DNA of 64,000 bases from Amyloporia xantha (Eukaryota > Basidiomycota > Agaricomycetes > Polyporales > Adustoporiaceae), in contig JAYKKR010000007.1 of NCBI GenBank assembly GCA_036971615.1, positions 930,001 through 994,000 of the forward strand. The letters are read 5' to 3'. This document shows positions 44,894 through 55,900 of the stretch, one piece after another. The position numbers were made by a program, and so were the translations under genes. Positions within the stretch are counted from its first letter, which is position 1; each line of letters starts with the position of its first letter. The notes under the pieces were generated by a model. The model searched no databases. It was given only the letters and a program-made list of their open reading frames with translations, and was not told the origin of the DNA.

Positions 44894-45980
44894 TTACACC
44901 AACCCCTCGCTTGCTTTCCATGCGTTGTAATATATCTCCAGATGATCAACAAGGCCAGCCTTGCGTGGACGCCAACCCAGCAGACTACGTGCGAGATACG
45001 GGCGGAGAATGCTCGTGGTGGTCAATGCAGCCTCGAAGGCTAATCAGGCATAAAAGACGCGGTTAGAGGATGGAGATGAGGATCGCATAGAGGGAAAATC
45101 CGGAACCTACCATTCCCAGGCTGAACGTACTCGTATGGCTCTTTGGAACCCGATACCTCGACCGTTCTCTGCAGTATGTCATCCACGCTCTCAGTGAAGT
45201 CGTTCGCCGCATCGAATATCTTCCCGCCGACAATTGAGGCTTTCTCAGCGGCTAGCAGGTACATCTCCGCGAGGTCGTCACAGTGAATCAGCGAGTACCG
45301 AGCCCCCGGTGTGCCAAACTACGACACTTTACCCTCGTATGCTCTCTTGAATAGTATCGCGGTGTGCGATCCTGAACGACCATACAACAAGGCGGGTCGG
45401 ATAACGATCCCATTGACAGCAGTGTTGGTCATCACACTCTGTTCCTGCTCTAATCTCGCCGCCGAGAACGGGATGGGGTTCGTGATGGGCGTAGTGTCGG
45501 TCATGATCTCCTTGCCGTTGCGGTTGTCGCCATGTATCCAAGTACCCGAGGAGTATATATACGCGAGTTTCGGAGCATGGGAAGGGCGATATTGCTTTGC
45601 AGCATTCGCTGTGACGTCCAGTAACTTTTCGCTCGCGCCGGTTCCTCTGGTGCCGACTATATCAATGACGACGTCGAGGGAGGCCACTAGAGGTAACCAC
45701 TTCGAAGGGTCGGTTACTTCCGCAATGATAGGAATGACTGCAGGTGTTGAATGTGAGGATGTCGAGAAAGCCCAGAAAACGGTGAGGCGTACTTTCTTCA
45801 GCAGCGAGCTGCTTAGCTTTCGTTTCTGACCGAGTTACCCCATAGACGACGTGTCCACCACGGACGAATGCCTGTGCAACAGGTAGCCCAATAAATCCGG
45901 AAGCTCTGACCACAGTATGTTCTCTCAGATTTTGTTTCCAATATAAAACCTAGTTCTTACCCGAGAATGAGAACCTTCAT
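44894..45980 (-). pseudogene. NAD(P)-binding reductase (epimerase-like) copy with in-frame stop
   Basis: Tandem duplicate of the gene at 47233-48319. Exon 1 (MKVLILG, ATG at 45978-45980) and exon 2 (ASGFIGLPVAQAFVRGGHVV, YGVTRSETKAKQLAAEE) complete the Rossmann GASGFIG motif. The main exon has LVASLDVVIDIVGTRGT and PKLAYIYSSGTWIHGDNRNG. After YEGKVS a TAG at 45319-45321 stands where the sister gene has TGG (KVSWYG). The frame then continues FGTPGARYSLIHCDDLAEMY and IFDAANDFTESVDDILQR, and the last exon ends GWRPRKAGLVDHLEIYYNAW, KASEGLV, stop 44894-44896. One G-to-A change explains the stop. Splice sites and the rest of the frame are intact, so inactivation looks recent. A truncated product of about 175 residues would lose the C-terminal half. 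Confidence 0.78.
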
Positions 45981-47232
45981 TGTCAAGGAGTACGAAAGCG
46001 ACTATGGTGAGGCTGTGGAACGCACAAAGAACCGACTAGACAAGTGTACTTCGGGCTATCTAATATACATAGATACAAAGTGCTATGTGCGAAAAGGTTC
46101 ACACCCCTCTCCAACTCCGGTATACTCATGCATTGACAAATCCCTCAAATCGCACTCGGTGAGGGATCGTGGCCGACAAAATCATCGTTGATCCTTCTCA
46201 TTTGTCATGTTTCATAACATTCTATCTAGAGTGTGGTCACCCCTTTCGGCTGTAGATGACTAACGTCGGTCTGTCTTTTACTGGCAAGGCATTACGAGGA
46301 CCCATGATCCCGCCTTACTAACCAACGTTGAGACCAGCGGTGCCTATTAACATTAAGACTTCTTATAGGTCTTGCTTGACAGCATTGGCAGGCCCAGCAA
46401 TATGCAAATTGCCCACTATGTTATTTGCGAGGATGCGGAGGGCAAATAGCTACGTCGGTCAGACTATGCGAGACGGCGACTAACTGCACTCGAATATCAT
46501 CAAATTGTTCAAGTTTATACTGCAAACGCGTAGTCATTGGCTTGTCATCACTCAGAAACGGATGCTGACAACATCGCGGTGCGTCTTCATGTCTGGGAGA
46601 TAAAATCGAAAACACAAGATGAGTCCGTTCCTCGCATAATTGTGCTCGAATTGCAAGCAATGGGACCCAAAGGCGTCGATTTCGTCGGCATAGCCCTTGC
46701 TTGGCTGGCAGCAGATACACGATATCAAAATCAATCACCACTGGATATGCATTGTCGGCAAGGTGGCTGAAGACAGGTCCAAATTTCCTGCATTTACTTG
46801 ACTGTTTTTTTATCTATCGAGCGTATAGTTGACTATATGCGGTTTTTTAGGTTGCGCTGAAATGGCGCGCGACGGTCTTCAGACTGGTAGGGAGGAAAGT
46901 CAGATGATATGAGTTCATTTTGCACGTAGCTGTGCAGCCAAATTATGCTGGATGGAGAACCCTTTCTTGCAAGGGTGCTGACAGATCCTCAAACATGTTG
47001 CCACTGCATGCTACCGACGCAGCCTTTTCTATATGCTCTGCTCATGATTGCTGACTCCATATTGGAATCGCTACTTCCAGTAAGAGCGACAGTTTGTCGC
47101 CACTGAACTCTCGACTGCTCTTGAACCGATGCTGTTAATTTTTGCTTTCATAACGAGGCCTTTGTATTCTGGATTCTGATAACTAATATACATCCTTGTG
47201 TGAGGTCTCGACGGAACGCGACAGGAGACGCC
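45981..47232. other. spacer between tandem reductase copies
   Basis: 1.25 kb. Open frames at 46421-46741 (minus) and 46537-46770 (plus) overlap each other and resemble nothing I know. The region contains the promoter of the pseudogene copy and the 3' flank of the intact one. Confidence 0.35.
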
Positions 47233-48319
47233 TCACAGACCCTCACTAGCTTTCCAGGCCCCATAGTAAATATCAAGATGATCGACGAGGCCGGCCTTGC
47301 GGGGTTGCCAGCCAAGCAGTGAACGAGCGAGATATGGACGAACAAGGCTCGTAGTGCTGACAGCCACCTCGAATACTGCAATCAAGGTGAACGTATCAGT
47401 ATAGAAATCGCGCTAGAACGAAACGTAATCCTCACAATTGCTCGGTGGGGTGTATTCGTATGGGCCCTTCGCCCCCGATACCTCCACCAGTCTCTGCAGG
47501 ATATCGTCCACACTCTCCGTAAAGTCATTCGCTGCATCGAAAATTACCCCGCGAATGATTGATGACTTCTCGGCAGCTAATACGAACATATCGGCGAGGT
47601 CGTCACAGTGAATCAGGGCATACCGTCCGCCGGGGACGCCATACCACGAGACCTTGCCGTCGTACGCAGTCTTGAACAACGATCCGAGCAGTGACGCTGA
47701 GCGTCCGTAAAGCATGGCAGGACGGATGACGATCCCATTGACGACGGTGTTCGTCACTACACGCTGCTCCTGCTCAGGCCTCCAAGCCACGAGCTGAGCC
47801 GAGTTTGTGATGGGTGTAGTGTCAGTGACGATGTCCTTGCGATTGTTGCCGTGCACCCAAGTGCCCGATGTGTATATGTACGCGAGCTTAGGGGCATGCG
47901 AAGGGCGGTATTGCTTCACCGCGTCTTCAGTCGCTTGGAGCAACTTCTGGGATAAGACCTTGATTTCCATACCGCCCACCGCCTCGATGACAACATCAAG
48001 CGTTGCGATGAGTGGTAACCATGCGGACAAGTCGGTGGTCTCTGCAACAATGGGTATAACTGGCGGGGACAGCAGGTTAGGGTACCCAGTTAGTCAGTGG
48101 AGTGTCGAGTGCTGTATCTCACCTTCTTCAGTGGCGAGCTGTTTGGCTTTGGTCGCTGAGCGAGTAACCCCATACACAATATGCCCTGCACGGACAAGCG
48201 CCTGTGCGATAGGGAAGCCAATGAATCCAGACGCTCTATTGAGTAAATGCCATTTCGCTCAGTCATCTATTGTTGAAGTAAAAAAATACGTTCCTTACCC
48301 CAAGATGAGAACCTTCATT
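47233..48319 (-). CDS. NAD(P)-binding epimerase/reductase-like protein, intact copy
   Basis: Atypical/extended SDR of unknown substrate. Exon 1 (ATG 48317-48319) reads MKVLILG; exon 2 reads ASGFIGFPIAQALVRAGHIV, YGVTRSATKAKQLATEE, together giving the nucleotide-binding GxSGFIG motif. The large exon (47413 to about 48060) begins VIPIVAETTDLSAWLPLIAT, then LDVVIEAVGG, KLAYIYTSGTWVHGNNRKDI, VVNGIVIRPAMLYGRSASLL, KVSWYGVPGGRYALIHCDDL and ANDFTESVDDILQRLVEVSG. The final exon ends VRPYLARSLLGWQPRKAGLV, DHLDIYYGAWKASEGL, stop 47233-47235. The family is common in basidiomycetes. Its left neighbour is a nonsense-bearing duplicate, so this copy presumably provides the activity. Confidence 0.82.
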
Positions 48320-49191
48320 GTCACTAAAGTCGAGGAGCCTACTAGCTACGTGCTATGTGGAGGTAGTGGTGCTTCAAGACGACCGGTGTGAAAGAGTATA
48401 AATACACACTGCCAGACAGAGCCTATAAGTAAGTTGTGGGATAGACTCTGCCAGTGCTTGGTCAGGTACCGTCGAAACTCCGAGAGTCACACAGTTGACC
48501 CTCATCTTGGCCCGTGGAGGCGGTGCATTTGGCAGTCTCTGCATTACCTATCAATCGCCCAATTGAGCGTAAGTGCATCCCTGCTGTGAACCTTCCCCAA
48601 GAGCACGGTGACGGAACTAACAAAGCTAGCTAAGACCACTGCCAGTGGCACTCAATGGCACTGCGGTTTAGAGTAAACCGTGCTGGCGCTCCGACCTCGC
48701 GCCTAGGCCTCGGAAGTGCACCAAGTACGTGGGGAAGGCGGCTTCTGAACCTGCGGCGGCACTGAATCATTGAACTGGGGGCGATAAACGAGACACGTGC
48801 TCCGAAAGGGCATAGAAACATTCAAGGGGCAGGTCAAATTCCAGCCAAAATATTCGGAGGCGTGAAATTACAAATGGAGCTTGCTGATTGGAGCACTATT
48901 ACATAGTGTGTCCGGCGCTCAGGATAAGTTCGGACTGTGGTTGATGGATGAGTACAGTCCGAACGTCTATTCTTGCCCCCAAAGTTCGAGACCGTCGAAC
49001 ATTCAAATTGAGCCACTGCAGCGAAGGACACCCGCTCTTTGAAGTTATTAATCTTGCGCGCAAGACCCGGGCTACCAGTGCGGTATCAAATTCAAGTTGT
49101 CTCAAAGATATCAGCCGGATTCAATGAACTTCGGCCGCTTTTTAGCAAGCAAGCAGAAACAACATAAAATCCAATGTCTGGAACGTGCAGT
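48320..49191. other. intergenic region between reductase and SDR genes
   Basis: 870 bp with no credible gene. It includes the promoter of the intact reductase (minus strand) and the 3' flank of the SDR. Short frames at 48630-49105 were judged chance. Confidence 0.35.
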
Positions 49192-50488
49192 TCAATCCAA
49201 CACCATGCCACCATTGACCATGATCGTTTGACCTGCAATACAAAACAGTCTGCGTCAGCTTGCGCAACGATAGATGTCTACATCCATAATAAAGCTCTCA
49301 CCAGTGATGAAGTAGGCTTCTGGTTTGACCAAGTAGGAAACCAGGCTAGCAACAACTTCAGGTTCCCCGGTCGGTAAGTCTGCTGGAAGTTTGAGAGTCT
49401 AGATGTGGCAGGTAAAAAGGCATTTAGTAAACGGAGTGCCCTGAAACATCTCTAGTCACTAGCGATTTTGTAGATGTACTAACCTCCCGAAGTGTTGGAT
49501 CAGGGCTAGCAAATGCAGCTTGCACTTTCATGTTCCGTCGCCCAGCTTAATGAGGAAGCTCTATTCCTAATGAAGATTCTTTTACTCACTCATCGGTGTA
49601 TTCATAATCCTAGGCGCGTATGCATTGACTGTGATTTGGTGCTGCGCCAATTCTAAGGCTAAACCAAGGTAGGATATACTAATCATCATGAGTAATGAAT
49701 ATGTTTCATTCCCTGATTGTAAATTAGATTGTGTCACCTGCACTCTGTGTCAGTCCTCGCACCGCAAACTTGGTCGCAGCGTACGCCGACGCCAAAGGTC
49801 CAGCTTTATGAGACAAATGTTCAGGTCGGTTGTATTCATAAATAAATGGGAAATGCCCACCACTCTTGCCATAGACCGACGAGGCACCTAGAGGTGGGTG
49901 AGATGTTGATATGATGGCAGAATCAATAGTAATTAGTCACCTAGTATCCTTCCGCCCCTTGCTTGTTCGATCATTTGAATTGCTGCGTACTTGTAGCACA
50001 GCATGACACCCTTCACGTTGATTGACATGATATGATCGAAGTCTTTCACAGACACTGCAAACAGGATCAAGGGGTATGCTCTGCCAGTCAAACCAGAATG
50101 CACATACTTTCCGTTATCGGTCTCATCATTAGTACGATACCTGCGTTTGCCACCATCTATAGACCGAGCATGAATCTTGCTGCCCTGATAGCACGTCCAG
50201 ATGTCGAGGGTACTATACCACATCCAACCCGCCGAGTTGTTCTACAACCCGAGTAACCATATCTCGTACATCCTCTTCTCGCGATACATCTGCGGGCACG
50301 GCGATGGAGCGCCTGCCTTTGGCCTGGATTTGAGTGACAGCCTCCTGTAGCTCTCCACCCTTTGACGCTATGTCGTTCACCGCGACATCGAGGCCGTCGG
50401 TTGCCAGGCGGAGCGCAATACTCAGGCCGATGCCTTGAGCGGCACCAGTGACGATTGCAACACGGGTGATGGGTTCAGACTGTGCCAT
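49192..50488 (-). CDS. classical short-chain dehydrogenase/reductase (diacetyl/acetoin reductase-like)
   Basis: NAD(P)(H)-dependent oxidoreductase. The start at 50488 gives MAQSEPITRVAIVTGAAQGI, carrying the cofactor motif TGAAQGIG. Next come the alpha/beta pairs (LDVAVNDIA; IAVPADVSREEDVRDMV) and, after an intron, MVANAGIVLMMRPITE (variant of NNAG). Then come DFDHIMSINVKGVMLCYKYA, GGRILGASSVYGKSGG (catalytic Ser) and SAYAATKFAVRGLTQ (catalytic Y-x3-K). The later exons read ELAQHQITVNAYAPRIMNTP and end GQTIMVNGGMVLD, stop 49192-49194. Seven or so exons. All catalytic residues are present. Relative to most members there is an insertion between the Ser and Tyr motifs (about GGHFPFIYEYNRPEHLSHKA), which may alter the substrate pocket. 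Confidence 0.85.
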
Positions 50489-51188
50489 AGTGTTCGTTCT
50501 GCGGTATTTGCCGTTGACGCTCTGATGCATATATATATATAGATAGAGCGGAGCGAGGCCTAACGGCCGTTTGCAAAGGAAGTGAGAGAAGTGATTTCCC
50601 TGTCAGGAATATATTTCCCAAGCCGACCTTCATAGTTGAATACAGCTAGCACCCATGATTCGATAGTACCTAGAATATTAGAGTGATAACGCACCCAGAG
50701 GGCTGGCCGTGCTGACACGCAGTACGCTTCATTGGGATGTGTGATATCCCGAAGCTACGGCGCAGTACCCTGTGATGATGTGAGTATACATTAGGTATGG
50801 GTCTAACAGGCGATACGAAGAGACCTCGCACATGATAGAGCTTCTCGATATCCAAGTGACCACCGATGAGTATGTGCTTCATACGTGATAAAGCCGCGGC
50901 CCGAATGACCCCTGCAGTCAGCTTTGCTTGTATACTACTAGCATATGTTGCAAATAAATAGCCCGGCAGCCCTCATCACTGACCGACCAGGCATGCTATT
51001 TTGGACTCCGTACCGATGGCGCAGTAGGGTGAGATTATCCGAGCAGGTGACTGCTTACAGCGCTTTTCGTACTGCGATGCTGCGATTCCGCACCATTATG
51101 AGACGCACTGTAAGATAAGGATTATAAATTGGGTTCAGTACATCTCCTTAGCGAAGACCATCCCAGTAATCCCAGCCAAGCAGCGCGG
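50489..51188. other. divergent promoter region between SDR and GST genes
   Basis: 700 bp between divergent genes. An (AT)n-rich TATA-like stretch at about 50528-50542 lies 40-55 bp upstream of the SDR start (on the minus strand). No coding frame is recognised. Confidence 0.4.
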
Positions 51189-52012
51189 ATGTCTTCATCA
51201 CAGGTCATCGTCTTTTATGACATCCCCGGCAATGTCCAGGGCAAAGCCTGGTCGCCGAACACTTGGAAGACAAGGTTAGATCAACCCGATCAATGCTGGC
51301 CGTTCTAACCGAAGTGCATCTCTGCATTAGGTTTGCCCTGAATTATAAGGGCTTGCCCTACAGAACAACATGGGTAGAATACCCCGACATCGCACAAGTC
51401 TGTAGGGAGATCGGCGCTGCGCCCACTGTCATCAAAGCAGACGGCACCGAGAGCTATACCCTCCCAGCCATATATGACCCGTCCACTAAGACAGCGGTCT
51501 CGGAATCTGCCATGATCGCAAGATATCTAGACAAGACTTATCCCGATTCCCCGACGCTCATTCCTGCAGAAACCGATGCATTCCATGCCGCGTTTCAGCA
51601 AGCGTTTATGCTGACTGTCCAAGTCAAAATGTCGATAATTATGTTGCCACCAACTGCTGCAATGCTGAATCCGCCAAGCGCGGCCTACTTCAGGAGGACG
51701 AGAGAGGTGATGTATGAAAAGAAGCTGGAAGAGTTTTCTCCTGCGGGGCCGATCCGCGAGGGGCAATGGAGAGAGGTGCAGGCCGGATTCAAGAAACTGA
51801 GCGAATGGTTGTCGGCGGATGGAAGGGAGAAGCCGTTTTTCATGGGTGATACCATATGCCATGCAGATCTCAGCATTGCCGGGTGGCTGGTGTGGGTGAA
51901 GTGTGTACTGGGGGCGGACGGAGAAGAGTGGGCAGCAATCAAAACATGGGATGGAGGGAAGTGGGCTAGATTCATGCAGCATTTTGAGAAGTATGAGATA
52001 GTCGATGCATGA
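51189..52012 (+). CDS. glutathione S-transferase, LigE/etherase-like (FuA/GTE type)
   Basis: Two exons, 51189-51274 and 51331-52012, encode 255 residues. The thioredoxin-fold N-terminus reads VIVFYDIPGNVQGKAWSPNT, then WKTRFALNYKGLPYRTTWVE, YPDI. The WSPNTWKTRxALNYKGLPY-xxxWVEYPDI pattern is characteristic of basidiomycete GSTs related to bacterial beta-etherase LigE. The glutathione-binding part continues YTLPAIYDPSTKTAVSESAM, and the all-helical C-terminal domain includes PFFMGDTICHADLSIAGWLV (N-capping box/hydrophobic-staple region). It ends FEKYEIVDA. Members bind wood extractives and act in detoxification; etherase activity itself is not proven for this branch. The Ser in WSPNT is a likely catalytic residue. 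Confidence 0.88.
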
Positions 52013-52983
52013 AGTTACCGTTGGTCCTGGCACGTCTCGACCGCTAGTAGTAGCACACGCGAAGCATCTGTGATCGTCTAGATGTCAATGAACGTAGTCT
52101 ATATCCCTAGTGCTCTCCTGTTTCCTCCGCCACTCATGCAGCGAACTAGTGATGCGACAAAGACTACACCATCACGGCACTTGTGCCTTCGAGTATTGGT
52201 CGCTGCACGGCCAGTCTCGAGTTGAATGTGCTCGTGCTATGTCTGTTCCAGCGGAGAGAATTGACTGGCAGTTTCTTCATCTTCATGCGGTGAATCATCG
52301 AATTGAAACACGCACCTTCGTCCATGATACCGCACGGATGGCTCTCGTCAGAAAGCCTCATTATACGCGATGCGACGCTCGAGACATCGAGCAGAACGTA
52401 CCGCTTTTCATCGCGTCGCTACATATAGTGTTGTGGGCAGAAATTAGGTATTTTGCCGAGCCATTTCTGCCACCGGGCAATTGCCATGGCATATGGCAGA
52501 ACAAAATCGATAGGGTGGCAAATAGTGGCAGATAACCCAATAGACAAGGTAGGTAAAGGCTTTTGAACCCTAAATAAACCCTAGTATAGGGTCTCTTCAC
52601 TGAAGTTAACCCCATGTCTTACCATATTAGGGCTACTTTCGGAGCATTTCACTATCAAATAGGTTACCCGGAGTAAACACAAGGTCTGGTTTCCGAAGAC
52701 AGGCCCTGCAACAAAACTACAATTGCATTTCGACGGGACACCCGCAAGATATTTGCCGATTTCTGCCACATATGGCAATTGCCATTGTGCCTGGCAGTTG
52801 GCAGTTAGCACCTCCGATAATTCTGCCCCCACCACTAGCTACATAGATACGTCGCATGAGCTCCCAAACTCAGTCGTGAGCGCGGGCCGGGGACCGATCA
52901 TGTGATCTGCCCCGGAATGCGCTCTTACGATCGGTGATCTCAGCTCGTCTACAGTCCGCACAGTGTTCGCTGCTCAGACGGAG
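52013..52983. other. intergenic region with palindromic repeat pair
   Basis: 970 bp between the GST and DDB1 genes. It contains two related palindrome-bearing segments (52452-52499 and 52752-52797) and no credible gene; the frame at 52110-52535 shows no family resemblance. Confidence 0.4.
52452..52797. repeat. pair of related palindromic segments 300 bp apart
   Basis: Segments 52452-52499 and 52752-52797 both begin TTTGCCGA, contain TTTCTGCCA and a palindrome (GGCAATTGCC at 52476-52485; TGGCAATTGCCA at 52773-52784) and end in a GGCAG. Each half is also partly self-complementary, so they can be read as direct or inverted repeats. They could mark the ends of a small degraded element or be paired regulatory palindromes. 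Confidence 0.4.
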
Positions 52984-55900
52984 ATGAGAGTAGTCGCTAC
53001 CTTCCATCCTTCATCCTCCGTCGTTCGCTCGCTCAAATGCAGTCTCACTCCAGACCAGGTCCATCTCGTCGTAGCGAAAGTCAACAAGCTTGAAGTCTAT
53101 TCTCTCCAGCCAGAAGGCTTGCGGCATGAATGTGGTTTGGAGTTATGGGGTCGTGTGGTCTCACTTTCAGCAATTCAGATAGGCGTGAGTTTGCTTTGGG
53201 AAATTGGGAAATACACCAGATACAAACTAATCTCTGTCACAGAGCTCGGGACAGTCCAACCTCCTGGTGTTGACAGACCATCCCGAGCCGAAGCTCATCT
53301 TGCTGACATACGCGGTAGATGACGCTGAAACCCCGAGCCTCATCAGCAAGGACGTGGTCGACCTACTTGATCGCTATGCCCGCCCCGCCGAATTTGTCAC
53401 CGATATTATAGTAGACCCGACCGGGCAAGTCGCTATCGTGAGCTGTTACAACGGCCGGTTAAAAATCGTGCAGTTCAAGGACGGAAAAATATCAGGCGTT
53501 CCCTTTGACATCTTGTGCGTTAACTTTGCAGTCTGCCGCCTGTTATCAAAATACTCATAGAGTTGTCAAGAGTGTCGGAGCTCTTCATATTAGCACTCAC
53601 ATTCCTTCCCACGGATGGCGATACATACACTCTAGGCATACTGCACTATGATCATCAGCAACGTCTGCAACTCTTGTCCCGAGACATTGACCTCGGGGAA
53701 CTATCCGCTCCACTTTCCACACATCTATTCAGTACCATTTTAGCATCAAGTATCTTTCCGATGTCCTCGGTCGCAGAGACGCCTCCCCTACTCATTCCAG
53801 TGCCTCCGTATACATCTCCGGAAGAAGACGAAGAAGACACGGCAGGCAGCCATCTCGGTGGTGTGCTGGTCGTCGGAGGCAGGAAGGTGCTGTTCTTCGA
53901 ACATGCGTCTCCCGAGCGCCAGGAGACGAAGAAGGGGAAGCAGCGTCGAGCGTCGAAACGGATGACCAGCGGGAACCAGGCGGAGGCCGATAAGGCCAAG
54001 GTGAAGGAGAAGGAGCGAGAATCAAGGAAAGTGAAAGCGAAGGCGAGTGTGAAATGGCCCTGGAGCGAGGTTACTACGTGAGTCGGAGGAAAGTGGATGT
54101 ATCCACAATTACGCTGACGAGCGAGTCGATTCAGCTGGTGTCCTGTCGATGAAGACAGCAGGCGATTTATTCTCGGAGATGCTTACGGACGACTGGTTAT
54201 GCTTGCCTTCGACGAGAAATCAGCACTGATTCTCATCCCTTTAGGAGAGGTAGGCTTCGTATTGCGAAAGGTCATTTCTTGTGTTTCTGATTGTCTCTGC
54301 ACGGGACAGACTTCGCCCGCTGTGTCCTTGACGTACCTCACTTCGCAAGTCTTCTATCTCGGCTCTCACTTCGGCGAGTCGCAGATCTTGCGCATCCACC
54401 CCGCCCCGATTGCAGATATTGACTCCGTCACGCTTCCCATTCCGAGCGGCATCTCTACCTCATCTCCGTCCTCATTGTCATCAAATAAAGGAAAAGAGAA
54501 AGCGGATACTGACGTGGGTAAGAGGAAGGATAAAGATGGCAAGGTCATTGCCAGCAAGGGCACATACGTGGAGGTCCTTAAAACCTATCAGAATATTGCT
54601 CCGATCATGGATGCCGCACTGGCCGATTTAGATGGTAGTGGACAGGTCTGTTTGACTTTGACCGTGGTCATTCATGTCGTTGGAAAGGTTTCTCTGACGG
54701 TTCTTTGCCCAGCCCCAAATTATCACTTGTTCTGGAGGTCGCAATACAGGCTCCTTGAAGGTAGTGCGAACAGGGGCCGACTTCCAGGAACGGGCGATCC
54801 TCCAGGATATCCCGAACGTGGTGGATCTATGGCCACTGCGATCGCGCTTCGAAGATACGTGAGTATTGTGTCGGTGAGCCAATCTGCAGCTAACACGTGT
54901 GCAGCGTAGATACGCATATCGTGGCATCGACCTTGCGCGAAACGCATGTCTTCAGCTTGGATGGCGCGGAAGCCGTTACGTGTCTTGATCCTGCCACGAA
55001 CGGCCTCGTCGCCACCTCGCCCACGCTCTCCATTGGGAACGTCGCCCGTCGCGTGACGACGAACAATGGAGGCCGATCAACTTCTTCCTATGTGGATTCT
55101 TCGCTCGTCGTTCAAGTCACCCCAGAGAGAGTCCATCTGGCAGAATACGACTCCGCGCTGGGCCTTTTCACGCCTATCGGAGGATGGAATGCCAAACATC
55201 AGGGGCGGACCATCATGGCTGCCAGTGTGAATCCTTCCCAGATCGTTGTAGGCTTGAGTGGTGGGCGGTTACAATTGCTTAACCTTGGCGAGGACTGCCA
55301 GTTCCAGGTTCTGCGGTAGGCTGTCCGATCGCCTGTCATCGCCATTCCTCATGTTAAGTATATCTGCAGGCATCGAGACTTTTCGGATCCTGCCCTCGGT
55401 CCGCTAGAGATATCCGCCGTATCGTGCTCTCCGCTCGATCCCACCAAGAAGTACGCGACATACATTGCAGTGTCATTTTGGGGCACGAACAAGGTCGCCA
55501 TCCTCTCGCTAGAGTCGGCATCTTCCTTCTTGACTACCCTTTGTGAGACGGAGGCGTTACCCGCACTGCCCCGCTCGCTGTTGCTCTACAACTTCGGCAG
55601 TGGCCGCACCCGCAAAGAGGCGGAGTATCACCCTCACTTACTTGCGGGCTTGGCGGATGGGACGATCGTGACCTTCAGCTTCAAGAAGAATGAGCTGAAC
55701 GACAAGAAGATCTTCGCGCTGGGTGCCGCCCCCGTCTCCCTCGCGACATGTGTGGTAGATGGAAGGACAGCAGTCCTAGCGAGTGGAAGCAGAGCATCTG
55801 TTCTATACTGGGACCGACAGCGATTGCATCAATCGCCAGTGATGCTCAAGGTCTGTCGTGTGGCATAATAGCGATGCTTTCGTACTTACCTATCTTGACA

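Noticed and set aside
45305..45325. Idea that the TAG in the reductase copy is removed by splicing or read through
   Set aside because: The only GT-AG pair around it would be 14 nt long, far too short; no readthrough context is evident, so a nonsense mutation is simpler.
46421..46770. Overlapping open frames on both strands in the reductase spacer
   Set aside because: Opposite-strand frames of similar length without motifs; no reason to prefer either as coding.
52566..52590. Telomere-like CCCTAA/CCCTAG strings
   Set aside because: Only two imperfect units (CCCTAA, then CCCTAG) with a short inverted GGG; too few for an interstitial telomere or chromosome end.
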